In this document: one piece after another, positions 13,852 through 19,609 of the stretch
Position numbering within the stretch: the first letter of the stretch is position 1
How the letters are laid out: each line of letters starts with the position of its first letter
Assembly (NCBI GenBank): GCA_035637655.1
Contig: DASPWT010000181.1
Location: forward strand, 1 to 19,609
Direction: 5' to 3'
DNA from: VBDM01 sp035637655
GTDB lineage: Bacteria > Pseudomonadota > Gammaproteobacteria > Burkholderiales > SG8-39
DNA length: 19,609 nucleotides
Notes under the pieces: generated by a model
Seen by the model: the letters and a program-made list of their open reading frames with translations, nothing else
Databases searched by the model: none
Told to the model about the DNA's origin: nothing
Program-made: the position numbers and the translations under genes

Positions 13852-14861
13852 GCGTTGCCTCCGTCGGCCCATACGTCGGTCATCGCCGACTCGAGCGCGG
13901 GCGTGGGCGAGGCCTTCGCGGCTTCGGTCGCCTGCTCGAGCTTCGCCATCGTCTCGGACTCGATTTGCGCGAGCTTCGCCTCCGGGGTGCCCGTGGCCAG
14001 CAGCCGGCCGCGATAGAGGGTCACCGGATCGCGCTTGAGCCACTCCTCGAGTTCCTCTTTCGGACGGTATTTCGCCGGGTCGGCGCGCGAATGCCCGCTG
14101 TGGCGGTAGGTGAGGCATTCGACGAGCGAAGGCCCCCCGCCCGAGCGTGCCTTGGCGATCGCATCGCGCGCGGCGCTGTATACGATGTCGGCATCGTTGC
14201 CGTCGATCACCTGGCGCGGGAGGCCGTAGCTTGCGGCGCGGTCGGCGGCCGGGTGTTTCACCGCGGTAACGGCCGAAATCGGCGTGTACTCCATGTACAG
14301 GTTGTTCTCACAGACGAAGATGACCGGCAGCTTCCACACCGCCGCGAGATTGAGCGCCTCGTGGAAAGCGCCGATGTTGGTGGCGCCGTCGCCGAAGAAC
14401 GCGCAGGCGACCTGTTTCGTGCCGCGATACTGCGCCGACCACGCGGCGCCCGCTGCGATCGGCAGATGCGCGCCGACGATGGCGTAGGAACCCATCACGC
14501 CGTGCTCCACGCTCGTCAGGTGCATCGAGCCGCCCTTGCCTTTCATCAGGCCGCACTGCCGGCCCATCAATTCGCCCAGCACCGACAGCATCGGAGCGCC
14601 CCGCGCAAGCGTGTGGTGATGGCCGCGATAGGTGCAGAAGCTGTAGTCGTCCTTGTTCATCGCAGCGGCGAAGCCGGCCGCGACCGCCTCCTGGCCGAGC
14701 GCGAGGTGGCTCGTGCCTTTCACCAGGTTCTGCAGGAACAGGTCGTAGGCGCGCTTTTCGCAATAGCGGATTTCGACCTGCAGCCGGTACAGCCTCAACC
14801 GCGTCGCTTCGGGGATCTCTTGGCTGCGGTGCGCCGGATGCGCCTCTCGGGTCAAGCTCAT
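13839..14861 (-). CDS. Thiamine-diphosphate dehydrogenase E1 component, alpha subunit
   Basis: 340-residue alpha subunit that binds the thiamine diphosphate/Mg2+ head. The ThDP motif is clear: GDG at 157-159, followed 26 residues later by ENN (185-187). YRGHHHTLARG (about 78-88), KGGSMHL (109-115) and YRHSGHSRADP (mobile phosphorylation-loop-like segment) are classic for PDH/BCKDH/acetoin dehydrogenase E1 alpha. No N-terminal targeting or fused lipoyl domain. ATG at 14861 was chosen because the family helix region follows; the nearest good ribosome-binding sequence, AAAGGAG, overlaps the stop of the upstream M24 gene and is 12 bases away, slightly long. The first E1 gene of the E1 alpha, E1 beta, lipoyl-domain triplet. 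AcoA-like is an alternative; E3 is not encoded in the window. Confidence 0.93.
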   Translation of the reverse strand: MSLTREAHPAHRSQEIPEATRLRLYRLQVEIRYCEKRAYDLFLQNLVKGTSHLALGQEAVAAGFAAAMNKDDYSFCTYRGHHHTLARGAPMLSVLGELMGRQCGLMKGKGGSMHLTSVEHGVMGSYAIVGAHLPIAAGAAWSAQYRGTKQVACAFFGDGATNIGAFHEALNLAAVWKLPVIFVCENNLYMEYTPISAVTAVKHPAADRAASYGLPRQVIDGNDADIVYSAARDAIAKARSGGGPSLVECLTYRHSGHSRADPAKYRPKEELEEWLKRDPVTLYRGRLLATGTPEAKLAQIESETMAKLEQATEAAKASPTPALESAMTDVWADGGNAWRN

Positions 14862-14878
14862 GTCGGAAACTGGCTCCT

Positions 14879-16192
14879 TTAGCTTCGGTACGGATTTGCG
14901 ATCGGCAGCTCTTCGGCGGGATAGAGCGAGATGATCTTCGCGCCTTCGGGCGTGAGGATCACCTCCTCCTCGATGCGCGCGGCCGAGATGCCGTCGCTCG
15001 CCGGGCAATAGGTCTCGACTGCGAACACCATGCCCGCTTTCAGCTCGATCGGCTCTTTGAAGGAAGTGAGCCGCGAGATCAACGGCCGCTCATGCAGGCC
15101 GAGTCCCAGCCCGTGGCAGAAGTTCAGGCCGAATGCTTCCATCTCACTCGCAAAGCCGATCTCCTTCGCTTCCGGGAAGGCGCGGGCGATCTTGTCGCTA
15201 GCCACCCCGGGCTTTAAAAGGTCGATCGCCTTGTCTATCCACTCGCGCGCTTTTCTGTACGCGGTGCGCTGCGGCGCCGTGGCGCGACCCACGTTGAAGG
15301 TGCGGTAGTAGCAGGTACGATAGCCCATGAAGGACTGGATGACGTCGAAGAAGGCCTGGTCGCCGGGCCGGATCAGCCGGTCGGTGAAGTTGTGCGGGTG
15401 CGGCGAGCAGCGCTCGCCCGAAATCGAGTTGATCGCCTCGACGCAGTCCGAGCCCATCTCGTAGAGCCTCGCGGTCGCGAGCGCCACGATCTGCGATTCT
15501 TTCACGCCGGGCTTGAGCGCCTCGGCGATGTCCTGGTAGACGCCGTCGACCATCGCGGAGGCCATGTTGAGGAGCGTCAGTTCGTCGATGTTCTTCACCT
15601 CGCGCGCCTGGAGCATCACCTGCTGGCCGTCGCGCACCTCCACCCCGAGCTTCTGTAATTCGAACAGCATCGGCGGCTCGACCACGTCCAGGCCGAGCGG
15701 CATGTCGCCTACGCCTTCGGCGTCGAGGATCGCCTTGATCTCCTTCGCCGCGTCGCGGAACAGCGTGATGTCGCTGCCCACCGCGCCGCGCATGCCCAGG
15801 AGTCCCGCGCGGCAATGGTCGCTGTGCAACCACGGCGCGTACAGGCGATGGTGCTTCGCCGCGCTGCCGAAATCCCAGATGTACGGGTCGCCCGTGCCGG
15901 TGAGCAGCGAGTAGCGCGTGAGCTTGTCGCGCGCCCATTCGCCGATGACGGTGCTGGTGGTGTAGCGGATGTTGTGCTGGTCGAACGAAAGCAGCCCGCC
16001 CAGGCCCGAGGTCGCGAGAGCGGCGCGCACGCGCGCGAGACGATATTCGTGCAGCCGCCTGAAATTGATGCGCTCCTCGAAATCGACCTGGGTGTGACCC
16101 GGCGCCTGCAGCGGCCGCTTCCAGTTGTGGTGCGGGTCGATGTCGTCGGGCCGAACTATTTTCGGTTCGGCTGTCTTTTTCGGTTTGGCCAT
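14879..16192 (-). CDS. M24-fold (creatinase/aminopeptidase P/DddP-like) protein with altered metal site
   Basis: 437-residue protein. A creatinase-like N-terminal domain (about 40-200, including LLSFDQHNIRYTTSTV and YIWDFGS) precedes a pita-bread domain (about 205-437). By motif comparison, the first metal Asp is D283 (QAFFDV). The second, expected 11 residues later in GYxxDxxRTF, is C294 in GYRTCYYRTF. H360 begins HGLGLGLHERP, where canonical aminopeptidase P has HGxxH. The two Glu ligands are present (E393 in AVETY, and E408/E409 in ARIEEE). The HGxGL pattern recalls the DMSP lyase DddP branch, but DddP keeps its Asp residues. True peptidase activity is therefore doubtful; a C-N, C-S or ring-opening hydrolase or lyase is possible. 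ATG at 16192 has only a weak upstream purine run. Lies between the second Bug gene and E1 alpha. Confidence 0.85.
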   Translation of the reverse strand: MAKPKKTAEPKIVRPDDIDPHHNWKRPLQAPGHTQVDFEERINFRRLHEYRLARVRAALATSGLGGLLSFDQHNIRYTTSTVIGEWARDKLTRYSLLTGTGDPYIWDFGSAAKHHRLYAPWLHSDHCRAGLLGMRGAVGSDITLFRDAAKEIKAILDAEGVGDMPLGLDVVEPPMLFELQKLGVEVRDGQQVMLQAREVKNIDELTLLNMASAMVDGVYQDIAEALKPGVKESQIVALATARLYEMGSDCVEAINSISGERCSPHPHNFTDRLIRPGDQAFFDVIQSFMGYRTCYYRTFNVGRATAPQRTAYRKAREWIDKAIDLLKPGVASDKIARAFPEAKEIGFASEMEAFGLNFCHGLGLGLHERPLISRLTSFKEPIELKAGMVFAVETYCPASDGISAARIEEEVILTPEGAKIISLYPAEELPIANPYRS

Positions 16193-16247
16193 CGACTTTT
16201 TCCCAGGACGACTTTTCGCAGAACGCGAAGTATGCCACGCGAACGCT

Positions 16248-17207
16248 CTAATTCGCTTTGATCCCCGCCGTCTTGATCAGTTTGGCGTTCGACTCGAATT
16301 CCTGCTTGATCATCGCTTCGAAATCGGGTAGCGACATCGTCAGAGGATCCACGCCCAGCTTGAGGAAGCGCTCGCGCACGTCGGGCGAGTTCACTGCCGC
16401 GTTGAATTCCTTGTTCAGCCGCAGGACGATGTCGCGCGGCGTTTTTGCCGCGACCAGGGCGCCTATCCAGAAGTTGTAGTCGGAGTTCGGATAGCCCGCT
16501 TCGACGCTGGTGGGGACGTCGGGAAAGAGCGCGCTGCGCTTTGCCGACCCGACTGCAAGCGCGCGCAGCTTGCCTTCCTTGACTTGCGGACCCACCTGAA
16601 ACGGAAGCGCAAAATAGAAATCGGCGCGCCCGGTGAGGACTTCGGTGAGCGCATCCGGCGCGCCCTTCATGGGCACCTGCAGCACCTCGATTCCCGCGGA
16701 GATGCGAAAGCGCTCAAGGTTCATGTGCGTGGAGCTGCCGATTCCGGCCGTCGTGGCGACGAGCGCTCCGGGCTTGGCCTTGGCCGCAGCGACGAGGTCA
16801 GCGATGCTCTTGTAGTTCTTGGCTGTCGAGACGACCAACACGGTGGGAACCGTGCCCAAGGTCGCTACCGGCGTAAGATCCTTCGGGTCGAGCGGTCCGG
16901 GGGAAAGCAGCGGCGCCACCGTGAACGCGGAGGTGTAGATACTGATCACATGTCCGTCCGGATCGGCCTTGGCGACGTAAGCAGCGCCGATCAGCCCGCC
17001 CACGCCGAGCTTGTTCTCGACGATCACCGGCTGGCCGAGACTGGCCTGCAGCTTTTCGGCGACGATGCGCGCCGTCGTGTCCGAGGCGCTGCCCGGCGTG
17101 ACGCCCGAAACGAGGTGGATGGTCTTGCTGGGAAAAGTCTGGGCGGCGGCGATGCCCGGGACGAGCATTGCTGCTGCGAGCCAGGTCCACCGATTGCGTC
17201 TTGACAT
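16248..17207 (-). CDS. Bug-family periplasmic solute-binding protein (TctC-like), second copy
   Basis: 319-residue periplasmic receptor of the TTT/Bug class. The signal peptide has RRNR, a hydrophobic stretch WTWLAAAMLVPGIA, and likely cleavage after AAA-QTFPSK (about residue 22). Bug landmarks are VSGVTPGSASDTTARI (about 33-48), VENKLGVGGLIGAAYVAKADPDG (about 62-84), and a C-terminal FEAMIKQEFESNAKLIKTAGIK. Two ATGs are close together; I prefer 17207 because AGGAG then sits nine bases upstream, while the ATG at 17213 would leave only 3-4 bases. Second gene of the operon, 25 bp after the hydrolase. No membrane subunits accompany it. Sequence differences from the first Bug protein suggest a different ligand. 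Confidence 0.93.
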   Translation of the reverse strand: MSRRNRWTWLAAAMLVPGIAAAQTFPSKTIHLVSGVTPGSASDTTARIVAEKLQASLGQPVIVENKLGVGGLIGAAYVAKADPDGHVISIYTSAFTVAPLLSPGPLDPKDLTPVATLGTVPTVLVVSTAKNYKSIADLVAAAKAKPGALVATTAGIGSSTHMNLERFRISAGIEVLQVPMKGAPDALTEVLTGRADFYFALPFQVGPQVKEGKLRALAVGSAKRSALFPDVPTSVEAGYPNSDYNFWIGALVAAKTPRDIVLRLNKEFNAAVNSPDVRERFLKLGVDPLTMSLPDFEAMIKQEFESNAKLIKTAGIKAN

Positions 17208-17232
17208 GGTCATTCTCTCCTGTGTTCGGCCG

Positions 17233-18333
17233 TCAAGTCCTGGGCAGCCCGAGCTGCCCGGCAAGCCAGTCGGCCGTCCGGCTTCGATAGCGATAGGGGC
17301 GATTGTTGGCATTGTGCCCGCCGTCCTCGACGATCAGCAACTCTACCGGACCGGAGACGCTCTTCGCCAGCCGCTCGGCGTGCGAAGCCGGCACGAGCCG
17401 GTCCTGGCGCCCGGTCACGATGAAGATCGGGCAGGCGATTTTCGCCGCAGCCTCTGTCATCGACAGGGTCGCGGCGTGGCGCAGCGCATCGGCCTCGGTC
17501 GCACAGTGGCTGCGCACGCGAAACGCTTCGCGCGTCAGCACCGGCAGCGCGCCCCAGATTTCCTTCCATTCGAACGGCCCGGAGAGCGCGATACAGGCGC
17601 GGATGCGCTTTTCGTATGCGCTCGCGCGCGGCGCGTAGTAGCCGCCGAGGCTCACGCCCCACATGGCGATCTTCGCAGCGTCGAGATCGGCGCGCTTTTC
17701 GATCCAGTCGCACACCGCGCGCGCGGCGCGTTCGTAGTCGCCGCAGATCGGGATCTCGTACTCCGCCTCGCCCTGCCCGGGCCCGTCGATCGCGAGGATC
17801 GCGATGTCGCGCGCGAGGAAAGGCTCCGCGTAGGCGTGCAGCTCCTCCTTGGTGGAATCCAGGCCCGGCGCCATGATCAATATCGGCGACCGTCCCGTCG
17901 CGCCCGCCGGCCGCCGCAGTATTCCATAGAGCGTCTTGCCCTCGAACGGTATCGCGACGCGCTCGCCTGTCGGGCGCATGAGCGAAAGCGCCGCCTTGTA
18001 GCAATCGACCGAGCGCAGGTGCGCGTCGCGCATCTGCTTCTGATCGTGCACGAAAACGAACTTGGCGAAGTGGTAGTACATCGCCGCGCGCACCAGGTGC
18101 TCGCCGGCAGTGAGCTGGTACCCTTCGGAGAGCGCTTCGCGCCCGAGCGTCTCGTGCACCTTGCCGCGCTCGCACCAGGCGCGGCACCAGTCCTCCCAGC
18201 GCCCGATTCCGGCTGTGACCTCCTCGAAATCGGCGAGCAGCACGCCGTTCGAGACGAATCTCGGCGCCCAGTGCGCGATCGCCGTCGCGACGCGCGGGTC
18301 GGAGGATCTTGTTTTCGTTTCCACTTCGGACAT
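17233..18333 (-). CDS. Alpha/beta hydrolase with N-terminal helical domain (2,6-dihydroxypseudooxynicotine hydrolase-like)
   Basis: 366-residue cytoplasmic hydrolase. An N-terminal helical segment (about 10-118, with tetratricopeptide-like GYQLTAGEHLVRAAMYYHFAKF-type pattern) acts as lid or dimer region. It is followed by an alpha/beta core from about 125. The catalytic triad is visible: nucleophile S228 in GVSLGG, D311 in GRQDRLVP, H340 in DGGHNANN. The oxyanion region MAPGLDSTKEE (154-164) and DGPGQGE (183-189) match the family that includes 2,6-dihydroxypseudooxynicotine hydrolase, a C-C bond hydrolase, and related esterases. The true substrate is unknown. ATG at 18333 has no clear Shine-Dalgarno. 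First gene of the long minus-strand operon, divergent from the cytochrome genes across a 137-bp gap. Confidence 0.87.
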   Translation of the reverse strand: MSEVETKTRSSDPRVATAIAHWAPRFVSNGVLLADFEEVTAGIGRWEDWCRAWCERGKVHETLGREALSEGYQLTAGEHLVRAAMYYHFAKFVFVHDQKQMRDAHLRSVDCYKAALSLMRPTGERVAIPFEGKTLYGILRRPAGATGRSPILIMAPGLDSTKEELHAYAEPFLARDIAILAIDGPGQGEAEYEIPICGDYERAARAVCDWIEKRADLDAAKIAMWGVSLGGYYAPRASAYEKRIRACIALSGPFEWKEIWGALPVLTREAFRVRSHCATEADALRHAATLSMTEAAAKIACPIFIVTGRQDRLVPASHAERLAKSVSGPVELLIVEDGGHNANNRPYRYRSRTADWLAGQLGLPRT

Positions 18334-18393
18334 TGAAGAATCAGTCAATTCCGTAAATGCACCTCGCACAGTACAACAAATTGATAGCACCGA

Positions 18394-18422
18394 TTGTAAT
18401 TCTTCGCCATCGGTGGGATAGT
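18394..18422 (+). promoter_or_regulatory. Predicted promoter of the cytochrome c genes in the divergent gap
   Basis: -35 TTGTAA (18394-18399), 17-base spacer, -10 GATAGT (18417-18422) preceded by TGG, an extended -10. This gives a leader of about 40 nt before the ATG at 18471. On the opposite strand, a weaker TTACAA-18-TGTACT arrangement uses the same hexamer region (18394-18399) and could drive the hydrolase operon, with its -10 near 18370-18375. The two promoters would face away from each other with overlapping -35 elements. Prediction only. Confidence 0.45.
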
Positions 18423-18470
18423 CACCAGTGTTTGCCGGTGGAAATACGAAACACCGCAGGGGGAAACGGA

Positions 18471-18794
18471 ATGAAACACGGAGTCTCGACACTCGCGCTT
18501 GCGCTCGCCGCGGCCACCGCTCATGCGCAGCGAAGCGATCTCAACGAAACGCAGCTGCTCGGCCGCCAGGTCTTCGCGCAGTCGTGCGGCATCTGCCATC
18601 TGCAGCCGTCGATGGGCGTCAAGACCTACGGGCCGCCGCTGAACAAGGCCTCGGCTGGCGGGAACGACGAGGTCATGCGCGCGTTCATCGTCAACGGCAG
18701 CGACCGCATGCCTGCGTTCAAGTACTACCTCAAGCCCAGTGAGATCGACGCCATCATCGCTTATCTGAGAACTGTTCCAGGAGAATCCCGATGA
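18471..18794 (+). CDS. Small periplasmic c-type cytochrome
   Basis: 107-residue class I-like monohaem cytochrome. A signal peptide (1 to about 19, ending AHA-QRSD) exports it to the periplasm. Haem attachment is CGICH at 39-43, and the likely axial Met is M80 in DRMPAFKYYL. The C-terminal helix EIDAIIAYLRTV is typical of small cytochromes c. ATG at 18471 with AGGGGG about eight bases upstream; the open frame reaches back to 18357 but would destroy the signal peptide. Its TGA overlaps the ATG of the next gene, so the two are translationally coupled and probably interact. Likely carries electrons from a periplasmic dehydrogenase to the respiratory chain; the donor is not in the window. Confidence 0.92.
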   Translation: MKHGVSTLALALAAATAHAQRSDLNETQLLGRQVFAQSCGICHLQPSMGVKTYGPPLNKASAGGNDEVMRAFIVNGSDRMPAFKYYLKPSEIDAIIAYLRTVPGESR

Positions 18795-19609
18795 GCAAGG
18801 TACTCGCTTCACTCCTCGCCTGCGCAACGTCCGTGCTCGCGGCGAGCGCGGCCCACGCGGTCGATCAATCGCTGAGCGGCGCGATCACGTCGCGATCCGG
18901 CCAGAAACTCGAAGGCGTCACGGTATCCGCCAAGCTGGAGGGCTCCACCATCACCACCAGCGTGTATACGGACACCGCGGGCGATTATTTTTTCCCGCCC
19001 CTGCCCGCGGGCAAGTACCGCGTGTGGGCGCAGGCGCTCGGCTTTGAAACCAGCAAGGGCGCTGTCGAACTGTCCGCGGCGCGGCGAGCGGATTTCACGC
19101 TGCAGGAGATGACCGACCCCGAGCGGCGCTTCCGCCAGCTGCCCGGCGAGATGATGGTCGCGGCATTGCCGGAGGCGAGCGCCGACGACGCCCGCGCCAA
19201 GAAGATTTTCCTGAACAACTGCACCGGCTGCCACTCGACCAGCTACGCGCTGCAATTCCGCTTCGACGAAGCCGGCTGGAGCAAGATCATCGATCTGATG
19301 AAAGTCGTGCCGGTCACCGGCGTCTATCCGGGGCCGAACGCGAAGTCCAACCAGATCATGGAGCGCCACCAGAAGGAGCTCTCCGCCTACCTCGCGCGCG
19401 CGCGCGGCCCGGGCGAGTCGTCGATGAAGGCGGTGGCGCGTGCGCGGCCCACCGGCGAAGCGGCGCGCGCCGTCTGGACGCTCTACGACCTGCCCCTCAA
19501 TCCCGATGCGGGCATCGGCACCCGCTACAACCCGAACGACGGCACCGACTGGTCGCTCGGCACCACTTCGAAAATGGGCCAGCTGCCGCACGACGGCGCG
19601 CTGGGCCTG
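18791..19609 (+). CDS. Exported carboxypeptidase-regulatory-like domain plus cytochrome c protein (cut by right edge)
   Basis: 273 residues are visible and the frame is open to the window end. Signal peptide about 1-23 (ASAAHA-VDQS). Residues about 26-105 form a carboxypeptidase-regulatory-like/CnaB-type beta-sandwich: LSGAITSRSGQKLEGVTV, TDTAGDYFFPPLPAGKYRVWA, and a final ADFTLQ strand. A cytochrome c segment follows, with haem site CTGCH at 144-148 in FLNNCTGCHST. After about residue 230 comes LPLNPDAGIGTRYNPNDGTDWSLGTT, which looks like the beginning of a further domain, possibly a beta-propeller of the streptogramin-lyase (Vgb-like) kind; that is a guess from memory of similar proteins. 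The ATG overlaps the TGA of the preceding cytochrome gene. Function unknown; probably a periplasmic redox or sugar/alcohol-oxidation partner. Confidence 0.85.
   Translation, partial: MSKVLASLLACATSVLAASAAHAVDQSLSGAITSRSGQKLEGVTVSAKLEGSTITTSVYTDTAGDYFFPPLPAGKYRVWAQALGFETSKGAVELSAARRADFTLQEMTDPERRFRQLPGEMMVAALPEASADDARAKKIFLNNCTGCHSTSYALQFRFDEAGWSKIIDLMKVVPVTGVYPGPNAKSNQIMERHQKELSAYLARARGPGESSMKAVARARPTGEAARAVWTLYDLPLNPDAGIGTRYNPNDGTDWSLGTTSKMGQLPHDGALGL

Larger units (their letters stand above)
7984..18333 (-). other. Putative eleven-gene catabolic operon
   Basis: Eleven consecutive minus-strand genes with gaps of 25, 55, 17, -13, 22, 19, 21, 76, 29 and 13 bp in transcription order from the hydrolase (start 18333) to the thiolase (stop 7984). 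No divergent gene and no strong internal terminator interrupts the run; the only notable internal structure is a GC hairpin at 9908-9924. The 76-bp gap before the AhpD-like gene is the likeliest place for an internal promoter. No regulator gene is included. Single transcription is inferred from spacing only. Confidence 0.65.

Noticed and set aside
12597..14861. Calling the E1/lipoyl genes an acetoin dehydrogenase (acoABC)
   Set aside because: The E1 subunits could fit, but the AcoC E2 hydrolase-fold acyltransferase core, E3 and the AcoR/AcoX genes are absent, so the substrate is left open.
14879..16192. Calling the M24 protein a DMSP lyase (DddP)
   Set aside because: Only the HGxGL pattern and general fold agree; a metal-binding Asp that DddP retains is Cys here, and the neighbours are not a DMSP pathway.
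1..19609. CRISPR array, tRNA, rRNA, insertion sequence or prophage genes
   Set aside because: No regularly spaced direct repeats, no tRNA-like cloverleaf, and no transposase or integrase motifs were seen by eye; a tRNAscan or ISfinder run would be decisive.

Overview
The window is high-GC chromosomal DNA, most likely from a betaproteobacterium of the Burkholderiales type. Three things point there: the dcw gene order, two Bug-type (tripartite tricarboxylate, TctC-like) binding proteins, and a small conserved protein with a recognisable betaproteobacterial look. I saw no rRNA, tRNA, insertion sequence, CRISPR array or integrase.

Region 1 (1-6303, minus strand) is the start of the division and cell-wall (dcw) cluster: mraZ, rsmH, ftsL, ftsI, murE, murF. 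The genes are tightly packed; four junctions are 4-base ATGA overlaps and ftsI-murE are 2 bases apart. murF runs off the left edge. Upstream of mraZ is a good sigma70 promoter (TTGACC-17-TAGAGT). It runs directly into four GTGGN-like repeats with exact 10-bp spacing, the expected autorepressor (MraZ) operator. Behind the promoter lies a very AT-rich tract.

Region 2 (6466-7978) holds two divergent genes: a small conserved protein of unknown function (minus) and a NYN ribonuclease-like protein with a C-terminal OST-HTH/LOTUS-like domain (plus). Each has a plausible promoter in the 118-bp gap between them.

Region 3 (7984-18333, minus strand) is a run of eleven genes with gaps of 13-76 bp, or an overlap, and reads as one catabolic operon. 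In transcription order it encodes: an alpha/beta hydrolase resembling the 2,6-dihydroxypseudooxynicotine C-C hydrolase family; a Bug binding protein; an M24-fold (creatinase/aminopeptidase P/DddP-like) protein with an altered metal site; E1 alpha and E1 beta of a thiamine-diphosphate 2-oxoacid or acetoin-type dehydrogenase; a free-standing 79-residue lipoyl domain; a 3-hydroxyisobutyrate-dehydrogenase-like enzyme; a second Bug protein; an AhpD/carboxymuconolactone-decarboxylase-like protein; an SDR lacking the catalytic serine; and a 3-oxoadipyl-CoA thiolase-like enzyme. No E2 catalytic core, E3, or TctA/TctB membrane subunit is present. The set suggests uptake, C-C cleavage, oxidative conversion to a CoA or lipoyl thioester, and thiolysis of an organic acid or ring-derived substrate that cannot be named from sequence.

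Region 4 (18334-19609, plus strand) diverges from that operon. A small periplasmic c-type cytochrome is translationally coupled to a second exported protein made of a carboxypeptidase-regulatory-like beta-sandwich followed by a CXXCH haem site. The second gene runs off the right edge. The pair may be the periplasmic electron-transfer partner of a dehydrogenase encoded beyond the window.
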